Shown here piece after piece: positions 16,911 to 24,595 of a DNA stretch of 34,349 nucleotides; the first letter of the stretch is position 1; every line of letters starts with the position of its first letter. The notes under the pieces are model-generated. The model ran no database searches. It was not told the origin of the DNA and was given only the letters and a program-made list of their open reading frames with translations. This DNA comes from CAMCTV01 sp964420985. Lineage in GTDB: Bacteria > Bacteroidota > Bacteroidia > Flavobacteriales_D > Sanyastnellaceae. The stretch is taken from contig CAYQUT010000026.1 in assembly GCA_964420985.1 (NCBI GenBank), positions 1 through 34,349 on the forward strand. The letters are read 5' to 3'. The position numbers and the translations under genes were made by a program.

Positions 16911-16933
16911 AACAATCCACAGTGGGAATTGTT
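16911..16933. promoter_or_regulatory. imperfect inverted repeat before crtI, possible operator
   Basis: AACAATCCAC and GTGGGAATTGTT form a 10-bp interrupted dyad around a central A, with a two-base bulge in the right arm. There is no T tract, so it does not look like an intrinsic terminator. It lies ten bases upstream of the GTG start of the carotenoid operon, where a repressor or activator site would be expected. The function is inferred from position only. Confidence 0.35.
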
Positions 16934-16943
16934 CAATCTGCGA

Positions 16944-17969
16944 TTACTTCACTCGTATCTTTTGGCCAACACGAAGAACACTGCTGGGACGCAGTCCGTT
17001 GATTTTGCACAGTTTCGAAACAGAGGTGCCATATTTTCTGGCGATCACATTGAGTGTATCACCCCTTCTAACGCTGTGGTATTTGCTTCCTTTCGAACTT
17101 GATTTTCCCTTTTTTGTTTTTTTACTGTTCGGAATGGGCTTTTTAGAATTTAACTTAGTCAGGTAAAATTCATGTGTTTTGATTTTACCTTGCGGCACAT
17201 CTAAAATCAAAGCGGGATCGATGGCATTGCCTCGGTAGCGAAATTCGAAATGCAAATGCGCCCCATAAGATCGACCTGTATTGCCACCTAACCCTAAAAT
17301 TTGTCCATTCTGCACCCATTGCCCTGGTTGAACGAAGCGCGCTTCCATGTGGGCATACAAAGTTTCTAAACCATTTTTATGTCTTACAACAACAACATTA
17401 CCATAGGAGGTACTGTAATGTGATATCCGGATCATGCCTTCAAATGCCGCCATCACAGGCTCTCCGGTTCTTAGGCCTAGGTCAAGGCCGTTGTGGTTTC
17501 GCCCCCATCTTGGACCAAAAGGAGAAGTAATGCGTGGGTGTTGTGTTGGAAATGAAAAGTCACAAGAATCAAAGGCCAATGTAAACAGCAATGAATCCAA
17601 GTCCCAATTGAGCTCCTCTGTTTGGTGAATGGCTTTGTTATCCCATCTATCGTCCATGAGGTAGCCTGGGATAATCTCCAAAGAATCTTCAAAGGTGTTC
17701 AATTTAAGGTCAATAGCTGGAGCCGCTTCGTAGGTGTAAATGTGGTCAAAAAGATTGAGATCCACTTCTGAAATCAATTGTGCGGGATTAACCGTTGAAA
17801 TTTGAATAACAGAGTCCTCTTCTTCCTCTTCCCCCGGTTCCATGATAAGGGTAGTGCAGTGATTTAACCATCGCGAAGAGTCGGCCATCAACTCAATTGC
17901 AGACTCCACTTGACCGAAAAAAAATTTCGGAAAAATCAGCAATACAGCGATGAGCAATAGGGAACGCAT
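16944..17969 (-). CDS. secreted M23 metallopeptidase with C-terminal LysM domain
   Basis: This is a predicted cell-wall (peptidoglycan) endopeptidase of 341 residues. It has a signal peptide (MRSLLLIAVLLIFPKFFFGQ), an acidic linker (GEEEEEDS), a LytM-type M23 domain with zinc and catalytic residues H159 and D163 in NHNGLDLGL and H238/H240 in GAHLHFEF, and a C-terminal LysM domain (YHSVRRGDTLNVIARKYGTS to LRVGQKIRVK) for glycan binding. The two domains are joined by a Lys/Ser-rich linker. The start ATG 17969 is favoured because an exact promoter element ends five bases before it; the in-frame ATG at 17993 would lie upstream of that element. The gene is divergent from bshB1. crtI follows after 42 bases on the same strand without a terminator. 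Confidence 0.9.
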   Translation of the reverse strand: MRSLLLIAVLLIFPKFFFGQVESAIELMADSSRWLNHCTTLIMEPGEEEEEDSVIQISTVNPAQLISEVDLNLFDHIYTYEAAPAIDLKLNTFEDSLEIIPGYLMDDRWDNKAIHQTEELNWDLDSLLFTLAFDSCDFSFPTQHPRITSPFGPRWGRNHNGLDLGLRTGEPVMAAFEGMIRISHYSTSYGNVVVVRHKNGLETLYAHMEARFVQPGQWVQNGQILGLGGNTGRSYGAHLHFEFRYRGNAIDPALILDVPQGKIKTHEFYLTKLNSKKPIPNSKKTKKGKSSSKGSKYHSVRRGDTLNVIARKYGTSVSKLCKINGLRPSSVLRVGQKIRVK

Positions 17970-17974
17970 GGTTA

Positions 17975-17982
17975 CAAAAATA
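17975..17982 (-). promoter_or_regulatory. -7 promoter element (TATTTTTG), predicted leaderless start
   Basis: The minus strand reads TATTTTTG, exact to TAnnTTTG, ending five bases before the peptidase ATG at 17969. Transcription would begin at or near the A of ATG, giving a leaderless mRNA. It may also drive the carotenoid operon downstream. Confidence 0.5.
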
Positions 17983-18050
17983 AGCTGAATCATTTTGTTT
18001 TCTGTGTCATTGTGAATAGTTTCCTTCAAATCAATGTTAATGAAATGGTG

Positions 18051-18058
18051 TATTTTTG
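18051..18058 (+). promoter_or_regulatory. -7 promoter element (TATTTTTG) of bshB1, predicted leaderless start
   Basis: TATTTTTG matches TAnnTTTG exactly and ends four bases before the bshB1 ATG at 18063, so the transcript would carry almost no 5' leader. It supports choosing that ATG over in-frame starts at 18012 and 18045. No clear -33 TTG is present. Confidence 0.5.
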
Positions 18059-18062
18059 CCCA

Positions 18063-18770
18063 ATGGAAAATTACCAAGTGGATGTTCTTTGCATAGCCGC
18101 CCATCCTGATGATGTAGAAATATCAGCAGGTGGATCAGTGGCTAGATTAATAGCAGACGGATATTCTGTGGCTATAGTCGATCTCACTCAGGGCGAATTG
18201 GGTAGCAGAGGCAGCGGCCCGCTTAGACTGCAAGAAGCAGCGGAGGCATCGGCCATCTTGAAGGTGAAGCACAGAGAAAACTTAGGAATGAAGGACGGCT
18301 ATTTTCAATACAGTGAAGAAAGTTTGAATCAAATCATTGAAGTTGTACGAAAGTACAAACCAACAATTGTCTTAACCAACGCACTGCATGACCGTCATCC
18401 TGATCATGCAAGAGCAGCCAAATTGGTATGTGATGCATGTTTTTACAGTGGATTAAATAAAATTACTGGCTTACCCCATTGGCGACCAAAAGCTGTGTAT
18501 CACTTCAATCAAGACTATTACAATAAACCTGATTTTGTGGTAGACGTAACTCCTTTTTGGGATGTGAAAATGAAATCATTGATGGCATATCGTAGTCAGT
18601 TTTATGATCCCAATTCCAAGGAGCCGGAGACACCAATATCAGGTGAAGGATTTTTTGAATACTTGAAAGCCCGGGCCATCGATTTTGGTCGACCCGCCGG
18701 TTATCCTTTGGCAGAAGGCTTTCAAGTGGCAAGGACTCCGGGTGTGGACGATATTATGAAGCTACATTAA
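18063..18770 (+). CDS. bshB1: bacillithiol biosynthesis deacetylase BshB1
   Basis: This zinc-dependent deacetylase removes acetyl from GlcNAc-malate, the second step of bacillithiol synthesis, in the cytoplasm. The 235-residue LmbE/PIG-L fold has AHPDD with zinc ligands H14 and D17, IVDLTQGELGSRGSG (the family LT-GE-G-RG), and DRHPDH (from D110 to H115) with the third ligand. YRSQFYDPNSKEPETPIS and AIDFGRPAGYPLAEGF near the C-terminus are specific to the BshB1 group as I know it. bshA and bshC are not in the window. The start is fixed by the promoter element just upstream. No terminator follows before the tRNA-His promoter. Confidence 0.93.
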   Translation: MENYQVDVLCIAAHPDDVEISAGGSVARLIADGYSVAIVDLTQGELGSRGSGPLRLQEAAEASAILKVKHRENLGMKDGYFQYSEESLNQIIEVVRKYKPTIVLTNALHDRHPDHARAAKLVCDACFYSGLNKITGLPHWRPKAVYHFNQDYYNKPDFVVDVTPFWDVKMKSLMAYRSQFYDPNSKEPETPISGEGFFEYLKARAIDFGRPAGYPLAEGFQVARTPGVDDIMKLH

Positions 18771-18786
18771 AAAAGATGAAGCTTTG

Positions 18787-18818
18787 TTTGGTAAAAGGCA
18801 AAATCTGTATTTTCTTTG
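18787..18818 (+). promoter_or_regulatory. probable promoter of tRNA-His
   Basis: TTTG at 18787-18790 and TTTCTTTG at 18811-18818 are 20 bases apart, close to the Bacteroidota -33/-7 arrangement; the -7 element has one mismatch to TAnnTTTG. It ends 13 bases before the tRNA. Confidence 0.4.
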
Positions 18819-18831
18819 CAGCCGCTTAAAC

Positions 18832-18906
18832 GGTGACTTTAGCTCAGTTGGTTAGAGCATCAGATTGTGGTTCTGAGGGTCGTGGGTTCGAACCCCATAA
18901 GTCACC
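18832..18906 (+). tRNA. tRNA-His (anticodon GTG)
   Basis: A full cloverleaf can be drawn. Acceptor GTGACTT (18833-18839) pairs with AAGTCAC (18899-18905). T8-A9 is followed by D-stem GCTC, the anticodon arm CAGATTGTGGTTCTG with anticodon GTG, and the T arm GTGGGTTCGAACCCCAT with the TTCGA loop. The extra G at 18832 facing C at 18906 is the G-1:C73 pair peculiar to tRNA-His, which confirms the identity. The 3' CCA is not encoded as part of the mature end. Confidence 0.97.
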
Positions 18907-18907
18907 C

Positions 18908-18950
18908 AAAGAGGGATAAACAAGTGAAAACAAGTTATCCCTCTTTTTTT
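18908..18950. terminator. intrinsic terminator after tRNA-His, shared with alkB-like gene
   Basis: AAAGAGGGATAA (18908-18919) and TTATCCCTCTTT (18935-18946) form a perfect 12-bp stem with a 15-base loop, followed by TTTT. It begins two bases after the tRNA. The convergent alkB-like gene ends within the T tract, so the hairpin can act in both directions. Confidence 0.85.
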
Positions 18951-19536
18951 ATGTCCGAATTTTTCGGAATGTGAGGTTTAATCTTGCATGCCGAATTCCC
19001 TTTCTCTTGGGGAGCTCATGGTACCATCGTTCCTGCATGTTCATCATGATCATCAAATCACCATGATCAAGGTTAACATCTATTTTCTTGGACAGTGATG
19101 GCGCTGTAAATCGCAAAAGGCGTGATGCACCAAAGGAGACCGAAGCAATCATGTAGGGGTCAATTTCAGGTTCGTTATCCTTGTGCCTACCCATGCTGTC
19201 TTGTCCATCACGGTAGTAATTGATGAGTACGGCATTGAACGAAAAAGCATGTTGTTCATTCAACTCATCCAACATTGACTGGACTGTCGGGGTTATTTCC
19301 TTTTCGTGCCATTGGATGTTACTGTATCGATATCTTGGTCCCATCCATGCGGTAAGGCGCGGTTCCAAGTGTTGTCGACCAAATACCGTTATGCTGTTCT
19401 GTTGAAGGACAATTGAATCCTTTTCTAAAAACTTTTCAGGATGAAAAATCGAACAACAATGAGAAAATTTGTTTTTAATGACAATGATTGATTCAGCTCC
19501 ATCTTTCCAATAAATGGTGGGCGCATGAGATTCCAT
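18949..19536 (-). CDS. AlkB-like 2-oxoglutarate/Fe(II)-dependent dioxygenase
   Basis: Predicted oxidative demethylase of alkylated nucleic acid bases, 195 residues. The iron-binding triad is H118 and D120 in GRHKDNEP and a distal His at about 173 in RWYHELP. The 2-oxoglutarate-binding arginines lie in RHARLNLTFRKI, close to the C-terminus. FNAVLINYYRDGQDSMGRHK and IASVSFGASRLLRF are typical of the AlkB/ALKBH2-3 group (N-YRDG-D-MG-H-D). The start ATG 19536 overlaps the tatA stop by one base (TGATG). A TTG one codon earlier is a poorer choice. The substrate (DNA or RNA) cannot be read from sequence. Confidence 0.93.
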   Translation of the reverse strand: MESHAPTIYWKDGAESIIVIKNKFSHCCSIFHPEKFLEKDSIVLQQNSITVFGRQHLEPRLTAWMGPRYRYSNIQWHEKEITPTVQSMLDELNEQHAFSFNAVLINYYRDGQDSMGRHKDNEPEIDPYMIASVSFGASRLLRFTAPSLSKKIDVNLDHGDLMIMMNMQERWYHELPKRKGIRHARLNLTFRKIRT

Positions 19537-19799
19537 CAAGATGCTTTCTCGTTTTCTCTTCTTTGATTGTTCTGTTCAGCGGGTTGATCGGTTTGGATGA
19601 TGTCCATTTGATCCAACGGAGTTTGCACTTCCTTTTGGATGTCCTTGGCTCCCTTCATGATCTCATCTTGAACGTCTTTTGCGGCATTTCTAAATTGATA
19701 AACCGCTTTCCCCATCGTTTGGGCTAGGCTCGGGATTCCTTTTGCCCCAAAAAACAAAAGGTAGACAAATAAGATGATGATGATTTCGCCCGTGCTCAT
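19536..19799 (-). CDS. tatA: twin-arginine translocase subunit TatA/E
   Basis: This small single-span membrane protein forms the protein-conducting part of the Tat export system. The 87-residue sequence has one N-terminal hydrophobic helix (IIIILFVYLLFFGAKG), the conserved hinge FGxKxIP (FFGAKGIPSLAQTMGKAVYQ), and a following amphipathic helix (FRNAAKDVQDEIMKG). The acidic, Gln-rich C-terminal tail is typical and unstructured. The first gene of a two-gene unit, it is coupled to the alkB-like gene by TGATG. tatC is not in the window. An exact promoter element ends four bases before its ATG and lies within the terminator of secDF. Confidence 0.93.
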   Translation of the reverse strand: MSTGEIIIILFVYLLFFGAKGIPSLAQTMGKAVYQFRNAAKDVQDEIMKGAKDIQKEVQTPLDQMDIIQTDQPAEQNNQRRENEKAS

Positions 19800-19803
19800 A
19801 TTG

Positions 19804-19811
19804 CAAAAATA
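19804..19811 (-). promoter_or_regulatory. -7 promoter element (TATTTTTG) of tatA, inside a terminator T tract
   Basis: The minus strand reads TATTTTTG, exact to TAnnTTTG, ending four bases before the tatA ATG. The same bases form the T tract of the secDF terminator immediately upstream. Confidence 0.5.
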
Positions 19812-19833
19812 AGGGGCTCTGTTGTGAGCCCCT
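19805..19833 (-). terminator. intrinsic terminator of secDF
   Basis: AGGGGCTC (19812-19819) and GAGCCCCT (19826-19833) make a perfect 8-bp stem with loop TGTTGT. On the minus strand the stem is followed by TATTTTT. It lies 28 bases after the secDF stop. Confidence 0.8.
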
Positions 19834-19860
19834 CATATTTATTTAATTTTTTTTGATGCT

Positions 19861-22860
19861 TTATTCCGCTGACTTTTCCTCTTTTTTCGAAAACCAACTG
19901 CGCATGTCAACGACTATCGGTGTGGCAATAAATAGAGTAGAGTACACCCCAGAAATAACCCCAATGATCATAGCGAAACAGAATCCTTTGATGTCATCGC
20001 TTCCAAAGAAGAACATCACCAATAAGGTCAACAACACTGTCATGGATGTGTTGATAGAACGACCCATTGTGCTGTTCAAGGCATCGTTGATGGTGGATTT
20101 CAATTCAGGATTGCGACGGGTGTTGAAATATTCACGGATACGGTCAAAGATAACTACGGTGTCATTGATGGAGTAACCGATAACCGTTAAGATGGCACCA
20201 ATAAAGTTTTGGTTGACCTCCATGGAGAAAGGAACAATTCCGTTCAACAACGTGAAGGCTGACACAACTACCAAAGCATCGTGCGCCAAGGCAGCAGCAG
20301 CTCCAACAGCAAAGTCCCATTTTCTGAATCGGATGAAGATGTAAATACCCACTAAGATTAATCCGATTACGGTTGACCAGATGGCTTCTTTACGGAAGTC
20401 ATCTGACATAGTAGCATCCACTTTATAAGACGAGTCGACGACATATTTAGAGCCGGTTGCATCCAAACCTTCTTTGACTTTGGCTGTTACCATTTCATCC
20501 ACATTGTTGTCTTTTGAGTCAATCAAATAATTGGTGGTGATTTTGAAAGATTTGTTGTCGTTACCAATGCTTTGAACGGAAGTAGCAGCAATGTTGCCAT
20601 TCTCCTCAACCAAAGCGTTGTTCAATGAATTTCTCAACATTTCAGCATCCATGGCCGTTTCGTAAGTCACTTTGAAAGACGTGCCGCCCGCAAAGTCAAC
20701 ACCCATATTGAACCCACGGGTTACCCATGAGGCCATACCTGCACCAATGATGATCAATGAAATGGCGTAGTACATTTTACGCTTGGTTACAAAATCATAG
20801 TTGATTTTGGTAAACCAATTTTTGGTGATGTTGCTGTAGAATGTAATGGGCTTCTTGCTTTCCAAGCGCTTGTACAAAATCAAACGAGAGATGATGATGG
20901 CTGTGAAAAGAGTAGTGAAAATACCGATGATCAAGGTGGTTGCGAAACCTTTGATAGGACCTGTTCCGATGACCAACAAAACCAAACCTGTGATCAATGT
21001 TGTAGCGTTACCATCGATGATGGCACTGACTGCTTTCAAGAAACCATCATTCATCGCTGCGCTGATGGGTTTGCCCAGACGCAATTCTTCTTTCACACGC
21101 TCATAGATCAATACGTTGGCATCTACTGCCATACCCATGGTCAATACGATACCTGCGATACCAGGGAGTGTCAAAGAACCTCCGATGGAGATCAAAGCAC
21201 CAATCATAAAGAACAAGTTGGCAATCAAAGCCACGTTTGCAGCCCAGCCTGCCCATGCGTAATAGAATACCATGTAAATCAATATGACCAAGAAAGCCAA
21301 CCCAAAGGAAAGCAATCCCGCTTTGATATTGGCCTCTCCTAAAGTTGGTCCAACAGTAACTTCATCAATGATTTTTGCAGGAGCTGGTAAAGAACCAGCT
21401 TTTAACAAGCCTGCCAAGTCTTTGGCTTCCTCAATTTGTTTGTCACGTGCACCCGTTCCGAAAGTGATAACAGAACGTCCATTGGGAATTTCACTGTTCA
21501 CTGAAGGCGCAGAATACACCAAATTGTCCATCACTATAGCAATCGCACGATTGTTATCTGCTGCATTCTTTTTGGTCATGTCTCTCCATACTGGAGTTCC
21601 AACTTCAGGATCCATGGTCATCTCAACGGTAATGTCACCAGTTGTTGGATCAAAGTCTTGACGGGCATCAATGATGGACTTACCATCTAATTGGGCTTTC
21701 TTTTTCAAAGAGGGGTCTTTGATAGCATACAAGCTAACCACTCCTGACATGGGTTTAGCACCCCACAACAATCTTACATCGGGCTTGCTAGCAAATGCAG
21801 CCTTGGCCTCTGGACGATTCAATAACTTGTTGATAGCAGTGGTGTCCGAAACGCGGGCCATACCTACTACAGATGAACCTGTTGGAACACGTGGGTCTAG
21901 GTAGGCAAAAAGTGGATTCTTCTTGCGGCTCTCCTCACGGGTTAATAAGCTATCGGCTTTGATTTTTGTTGAGTCAGCTACAGCAACTGTTGAATCGGCA
22001 ACGGTAGAATCTTTTGGAGCCGCAGTCAACCCAAACAACTCTGGGGCGTTGGCCTTACCCAAATTCTCATTGGCTTTAACCACGAGATCAATAACTTCGG
22101 TATTGAAATAGGTATCCCAAAATTCGAGGTTAGCTGTTGATTTCAAATTTTTACGAACGCGTTCTTTGTCGCTAACACCGGGTAATTCAACGATGATGCG
22201 ACCAGTCAAAGATTGCTTTTGAACGTTGGGTTGAGTAACACCAAATTGGTCAATACGCTTGCGGATGATGTTCTCAGTGTTGTCAATGGCGTCTTGCGCT
22301 TCTTTTCTCAAGGCAGCAATTACATCGCTGTCGGAAGCTTTAGCAGGAAATTTGTCTTTGTTCTCATAGTTACTGAACAAGGTCCACAACTCAATATTGG
22401 AATTTTGTCTTTTCCATGATTGCTCGAATAGGGATACAAAATCTTCAGTAGAGTTTTTTTGCGCGGCAATAGCTTCTTTGATGGCATTGGTGAACGCAGG
22501 GTTTTCATTGTAATCGGACAAAGCCACAATCAAATCAGGAATGGAAACTTCCAAAGTCACACTCATTCCACCTTTGAGGTCAAGACCAAGGTTTAGTTCG
22601 TGTTGCTTCAAATAATTATAAGTATGTCCAAAGAGAGGATAAGCCTTGGCATCAGCACTGTCGCGCAAAAGTTTACGCTCTAATTCAAACACTGCAATAT
22701 CCGCTGCTTCACCTTCCAAGCCCGCTGAGGCAATGGAATCAAGTGCAACTTGGTGGATGTTCTTCTCATATTTAGATGCTACCCATCCAAATGACAAGGA
22801 GTACAACACTGCCACCGCCAAAAGGATGACAAAAGTCCAAAGAATCGATCTATTCCGCAT
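19861..22860 (-). CDS. secDF: protein translocase SecD-SecF fusion
   Basis: This inner-membrane partner of SecYEG uses the proton gradient to complete export and recycle the channel. The 999-residue protein joins both halves, as is usual in Bacteroidota. The SecD part has an N-terminal span (SILWTFVILLAVAVLYSLSF), then LNLGLDLKGGMSVTLEV, the periplasmic domain with IIRKRIDQFGVTQPNVQ and IIVELPGV, and the membrane domain with GMAVDANVLIYERVKEEL. The SecF part begins at about residue 673 with FYSNITKNWF and has NMGVDFAGGTSFKVTY and GYSINDTVVIFDRIREYF. A Ser/Thr/Val/Asp-rich stretch at about 285-305 (DSTVADSTVAVADSTK) is a lineage-specific loop. A -7 element lies 36 bases upstream, and a hairpin terminator follows. 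Confidence 0.97.
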   Translation of the reverse strand: MRNRSILWTFVILLAVAVLYSLSFGWVASKYEKNIHQVALDSIASAGLEGEAADIAVFELERKLLRDSADAKAYPLFGHTYNYLKQHELNLGLDLKGGMSVTLEVSIPDLIVALSDYNENPAFTNAIKEAIAAQKNSTEDFVSLFEQSWKRQNSNIELWTLFSNYENKDKFPAKASDSDVIAALRKEAQDAIDNTENIIRKRIDQFGVTQPNVQKQSLTGRIIVELPGVSDKERVRKNLKSTANLEFWDTYFNTEVIDLVVKANENLGKANAPELFGLTAAPKDSTVADSTVAVADSTKIKADSLLTREESRKKNPLFAYLDPRVPTGSSVVGMARVSDTTAINKLLNRPEAKAAFASKPDVRLLWGAKPMSGVVSLYAIKDPSLKKKAQLDGKSIIDARQDFDPTTGDITVEMTMDPEVGTPVWRDMTKKNAADNNRAIAIVMDNLVYSAPSVNSEIPNGRSVITFGTGARDKQIEEAKDLAGLLKAGSLPAPAKIIDEVTVGPTLGEANIKAGLLSFGLAFLVILIYMVFYYAWAGWAANVALIANLFFMIGALISIGGSLTLPGIAGIVLTMGMAVDANVLIYERVKEELRLGKPISAAMNDGFLKAVSAIIDGNATTLITGLVLLVIGTGPIKGFATTLIIGIFTTLFTAIIISRLILYKRLESKKPITFYSNITKNWFTKINYDFVTKRKMYYAISLIIIGAGMASWVTRGFNMGVDFAGGTSFKVTYETAMDAEMLRNSLNNALVEENGNIAATSVQSIGNDNKSFKITTNYLIDSKDNNVDEMVTAKVKEGLDATGSKYVVDSSYKVDATMSDDFRKEAIWSTVIGLILVGIYIFIRFRKWDFAVGAAAALAHDALVVVSAFTLLNGIVPFSMEVNQNFIGAILTVIGYSINDTVVIFDRIREYFNTRRNPELKSTINDALNSTMGRSINTSMTVLLTLLVMFFFGSDDIKGFCFAMIIGVISGVYSTLFIATPIVVDMRSWFSKKEEKSAE

Positions 22861-22896
22861 GTAACGTAGTTTTTTTTCGGTTTTTTAGTAAGGAGG

Positions 22897-22904
22897 CAAA
22901 TATA
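22897..22904 (-). promoter_or_regulatory. -7 promoter element (TATATTTG) of secDF
   Basis: The minus strand reads TATATTTG, exact to TAnnTTTG, 36 bases upstream of the secDF ATG and downstream of the rpmB terminator. Confidence 0.5.
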
Positions 22905-22930
22905 ATAAAAGGAAGCGTTGAATGAAGGAC

Positions 22931-22953
22931 AAAAAAAAACCGGCTTTCGCCGG
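22931..22953 (-). terminator. intrinsic terminator of rpmB
   Basis: Minus strand: CCGGC, loop GAAA, GCCGG, then nine T. It is a 5-bp GC-only stem closed by a GNRA-type tetraloop, 32 bases after the rpmB stop. It isolates rpmB from secDF. Confidence 0.8.
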
Positions 22954-22985
22954 CTTTTTCGGCCTTTTTCAGGCTTCGGTATTTT

Positions 22986-23222
22986 TTAGGCCATCAATCC
23001 GTTGGCTTTGGCTTGCTTCATTGCTGCTGCCAAACCAATTTTGTTGATGGTTTTCATTCCTTTAGGAGTGACACGCAATTCAATCCAACGTTGCTCTTCT
23101 TCAGACCAAAATTTCTTGTATTGCAAGTTGGGGAAAAACTTACGACGAGTCTTGATATTAGAGTGGGAAACATGGTTTCCAGAAATCGTCTTTTTACCGG
23201 TGATTTGACAAACGCGTGGCAT
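22986..23222 (-). CDS. rpmB: 50S ribosomal protein L28
   Basis: This 78-residue protein has the L28 signatures MPRVCQITGKKTISGNHVSH (C-ITGK----GN-VSH), KTRRKFFPNLQYKKFW and ELRVTPKGMKTINKIG. The length is normal. It stands alone between its own promoter and terminator. In many Bacteroidota L28 is followed by L33 (rpmG) and a small DUF4295 gene; neither is present here on either side. Confidence 0.97.
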   Translation of the reverse strand: MPRVCQITGKKTISGNHVSHSNIKTRRKFFPNLQYKKFWSEEEQRWIELRVTPKGMKTINKIGLAAAMKQAKANGLMA

Positions 23223-23255
23223 ATTTTCTAATTTTTAATTCTAAAATGAGGTCGG

Positions 23256-23263
23256 CAAATATA
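23256..23263 (-). promoter_or_regulatory. -7 promoter element (TATATTTG) of rpmB
   Basis: The minus strand reads TATATTTG, exact to TAnnTTTG, 33 bases before the rpmB ATG and 24 bases beyond the cinA stop. Confidence 0.5.
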
Positions 23264-23286
23264 GTCAATTTTCTTTAAGTTCACAT

Positions 23287-24543
23287 TTATTTGTTCAAAA
23301 TGTTTAATCGAAGGAGATTGGTGACTTGCAGGCATGTTGTTTCAATGTTGCGTTCTCGGTTATTTCCTAGTTGTAAAGTCTTGACAATTGTACCACTTGG
23401 ACCGGCGACCGCAATGCATATTGTACCCACCGTAATCAATGGGTTTTGACTTTCAGGACCTGCATATCCTGTAGTTGCAAGGGCATAGGTGGAATGAAAC
23501 TTTTCCCTGCATTTTTCTGCCATGGCCGCAGCAACTGGTTCGCTGACAACGTCATGTTTTTCTAAAAGTTCAGCATCGATTCCGAGCAGCTCAATTTTCC
23601 ATCGAGCGTCATATGGAACCATTCCACCTCTGAAGTATTGACTGCATCCAGGAAGATCTGTAAAATGACTTTGTAACTTTCCCCCGGTGCAAGATTCAAC
23701 AATGCTCAGGGTGTTGTTTTTCACGATTAATAGTTCATGAACGAACTGATAGATACTTTTTTCTTCTGCGCTGTACAAAACATCGCCCAAAATATTTTGG
23801 ATTTTTTCATTGAAAAAATGGATCTTTTCTGCGCCGTTGGTTTGATCGTATGAAGACAGTCGAAGTTTCACAACGCCAGGGCTCGGGAGGTAGGCCAATG
23901 AGATCCCTGAGTTTTGCATTTCATCTTCGACCGGCGCAATTTGATCAGCGATATACGATTCTCCAACTCCTATGGTCATCATGGTGCGGTGAATAATTTT
24001 TGGCATTTGGAATCTTTTTTTGATCAAATCAAAAACATATTGGTCCATTAAACCTTTCATTTCAAAAGGCACTCCAGGCATGGATACCAACACTTTGCCA
24101 TTTTCCTCGAACCACATCCCAGGTGCTGTACCTTGGTGATTGGGAATTACCTTACACCTACTAGGAACCATGGCCTGTGCAGTATTCACATCCAACATAG
24201 GAAGTTTTCGCTTCGCGAAGAAAGTTTCAACCCTTTCCAAAGTAGCTTGATCCATGATGAGTTCATCTTGGAAATAATCGCAGATGGTTTTTTTAGTAAT
24301 ATCATCTTTGGTGGGTCCAAGCCCCCCAGTAACCAAAACAATATCGCTGTGATGAAGACTATCGCTGAATTCGTTCAAGATGTCTTGTTTTGAATCGGGT
24401 ATTGTTTTAACTCTACGAATTCTTACCCCTTCCTGATTGCATCGCATCCCCAACCAACTGGCATTGGTGTTGACGGTTTGCCCAATCAGAAGTTCGTCAC
24501 CTATGGAAATGATATCGCAGTAAACATTTTTGATTTTATCCAT
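23287..24543 (-). CDS. cinA: CinA family protein (MoCF-like domain plus nicotinamide-nucleotide amidase domain)
   Basis: The 418-residue protein has the standard two-domain CinA layout. The N-terminal MoCF/CinA domain shows IISIGDELLIGQTVNTNASWL, LVTGGLGPTKDDITKKTI and GTAPGMWFEENGK followed by SMPGVPFEMKGL. The C-terminal PncC domain shows SIVESCTGGKLQSHFTDLPG with the catalytic-type Ser, and ATTGYAGPESQNPLITVGTI. The combined enzyme in other bacteria hydrolyses ADP-ribose and deamidates NMN, serving NAD salvage; the competence role implied by the name is not general. The start ATG 24543 lies 22 bases after an exact -7 element. It is divergent from the T9SS cargo gene. Confidence 0.93.
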   Translation of the reverse strand: MDKIKNVYCDIISIGDELLIGQTVNTNASWLGMRCNQEGVRIRRVKTIPDSKQDILNEFSDSLHHSDIVLVTGGLGPTKDDITKKTICDYFQDELIMDQATLERVETFFAKRKLPMLDVNTAQAMVPSRCKVIPNHQGTAPGMWFEENGKVLVSMPGVPFEMKGLMDQYVFDLIKKRFQMPKIIHRTMMTIGVGESYIADQIAPVEDEMQNSGISLAYLPSPGVVKLRLSSYDQTNGAEKIHFFNEKIQNILGDVLYSAEEKSIYQFVHELLIVKNNTLSIVESCTGGKLQSHFTDLPGCSQYFRGGMVPYDARWKIELLGIDAELLEKHDVVSEPVAAAMAEKCREKFHSTYALATTGYAGPESQNPLITVGTICIAVAGPSGTIVKTLQLGNNRERNIETTCLQVTNLLRLNILNK

Positions 24544-24558
24544 TCTCGTTTATATTCG
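24530..24558 (+). promoter_or_regulatory. probable promoter of the T9SS cargo gene
   Basis: TTG at 24530-24532 and TATATTCG at 24551-24558 are separated by 18 bases, close to the Bacteroidota -33/-7 spacing, with one mismatch to TAnnTTTG. The element lies 37 bases before the ATG and overlaps the 5' end of the divergent cinA gene. Confidence 0.4.
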
Positions 24559-24565
24559 CTTCAAA

Positions 24566-24573
24566 CAAATTTA
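24566..24573 (-). promoter_or_regulatory. -7 promoter element (TAAATTTG) of cinA
   Basis: The minus strand reads TAAATTTG, exact to TAnnTTTG, 22 bases before the cinA ATG. Confidence 0.5.
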
Positions 24574-24595
24574 TTCTTTAATTAACCAATAGCCC

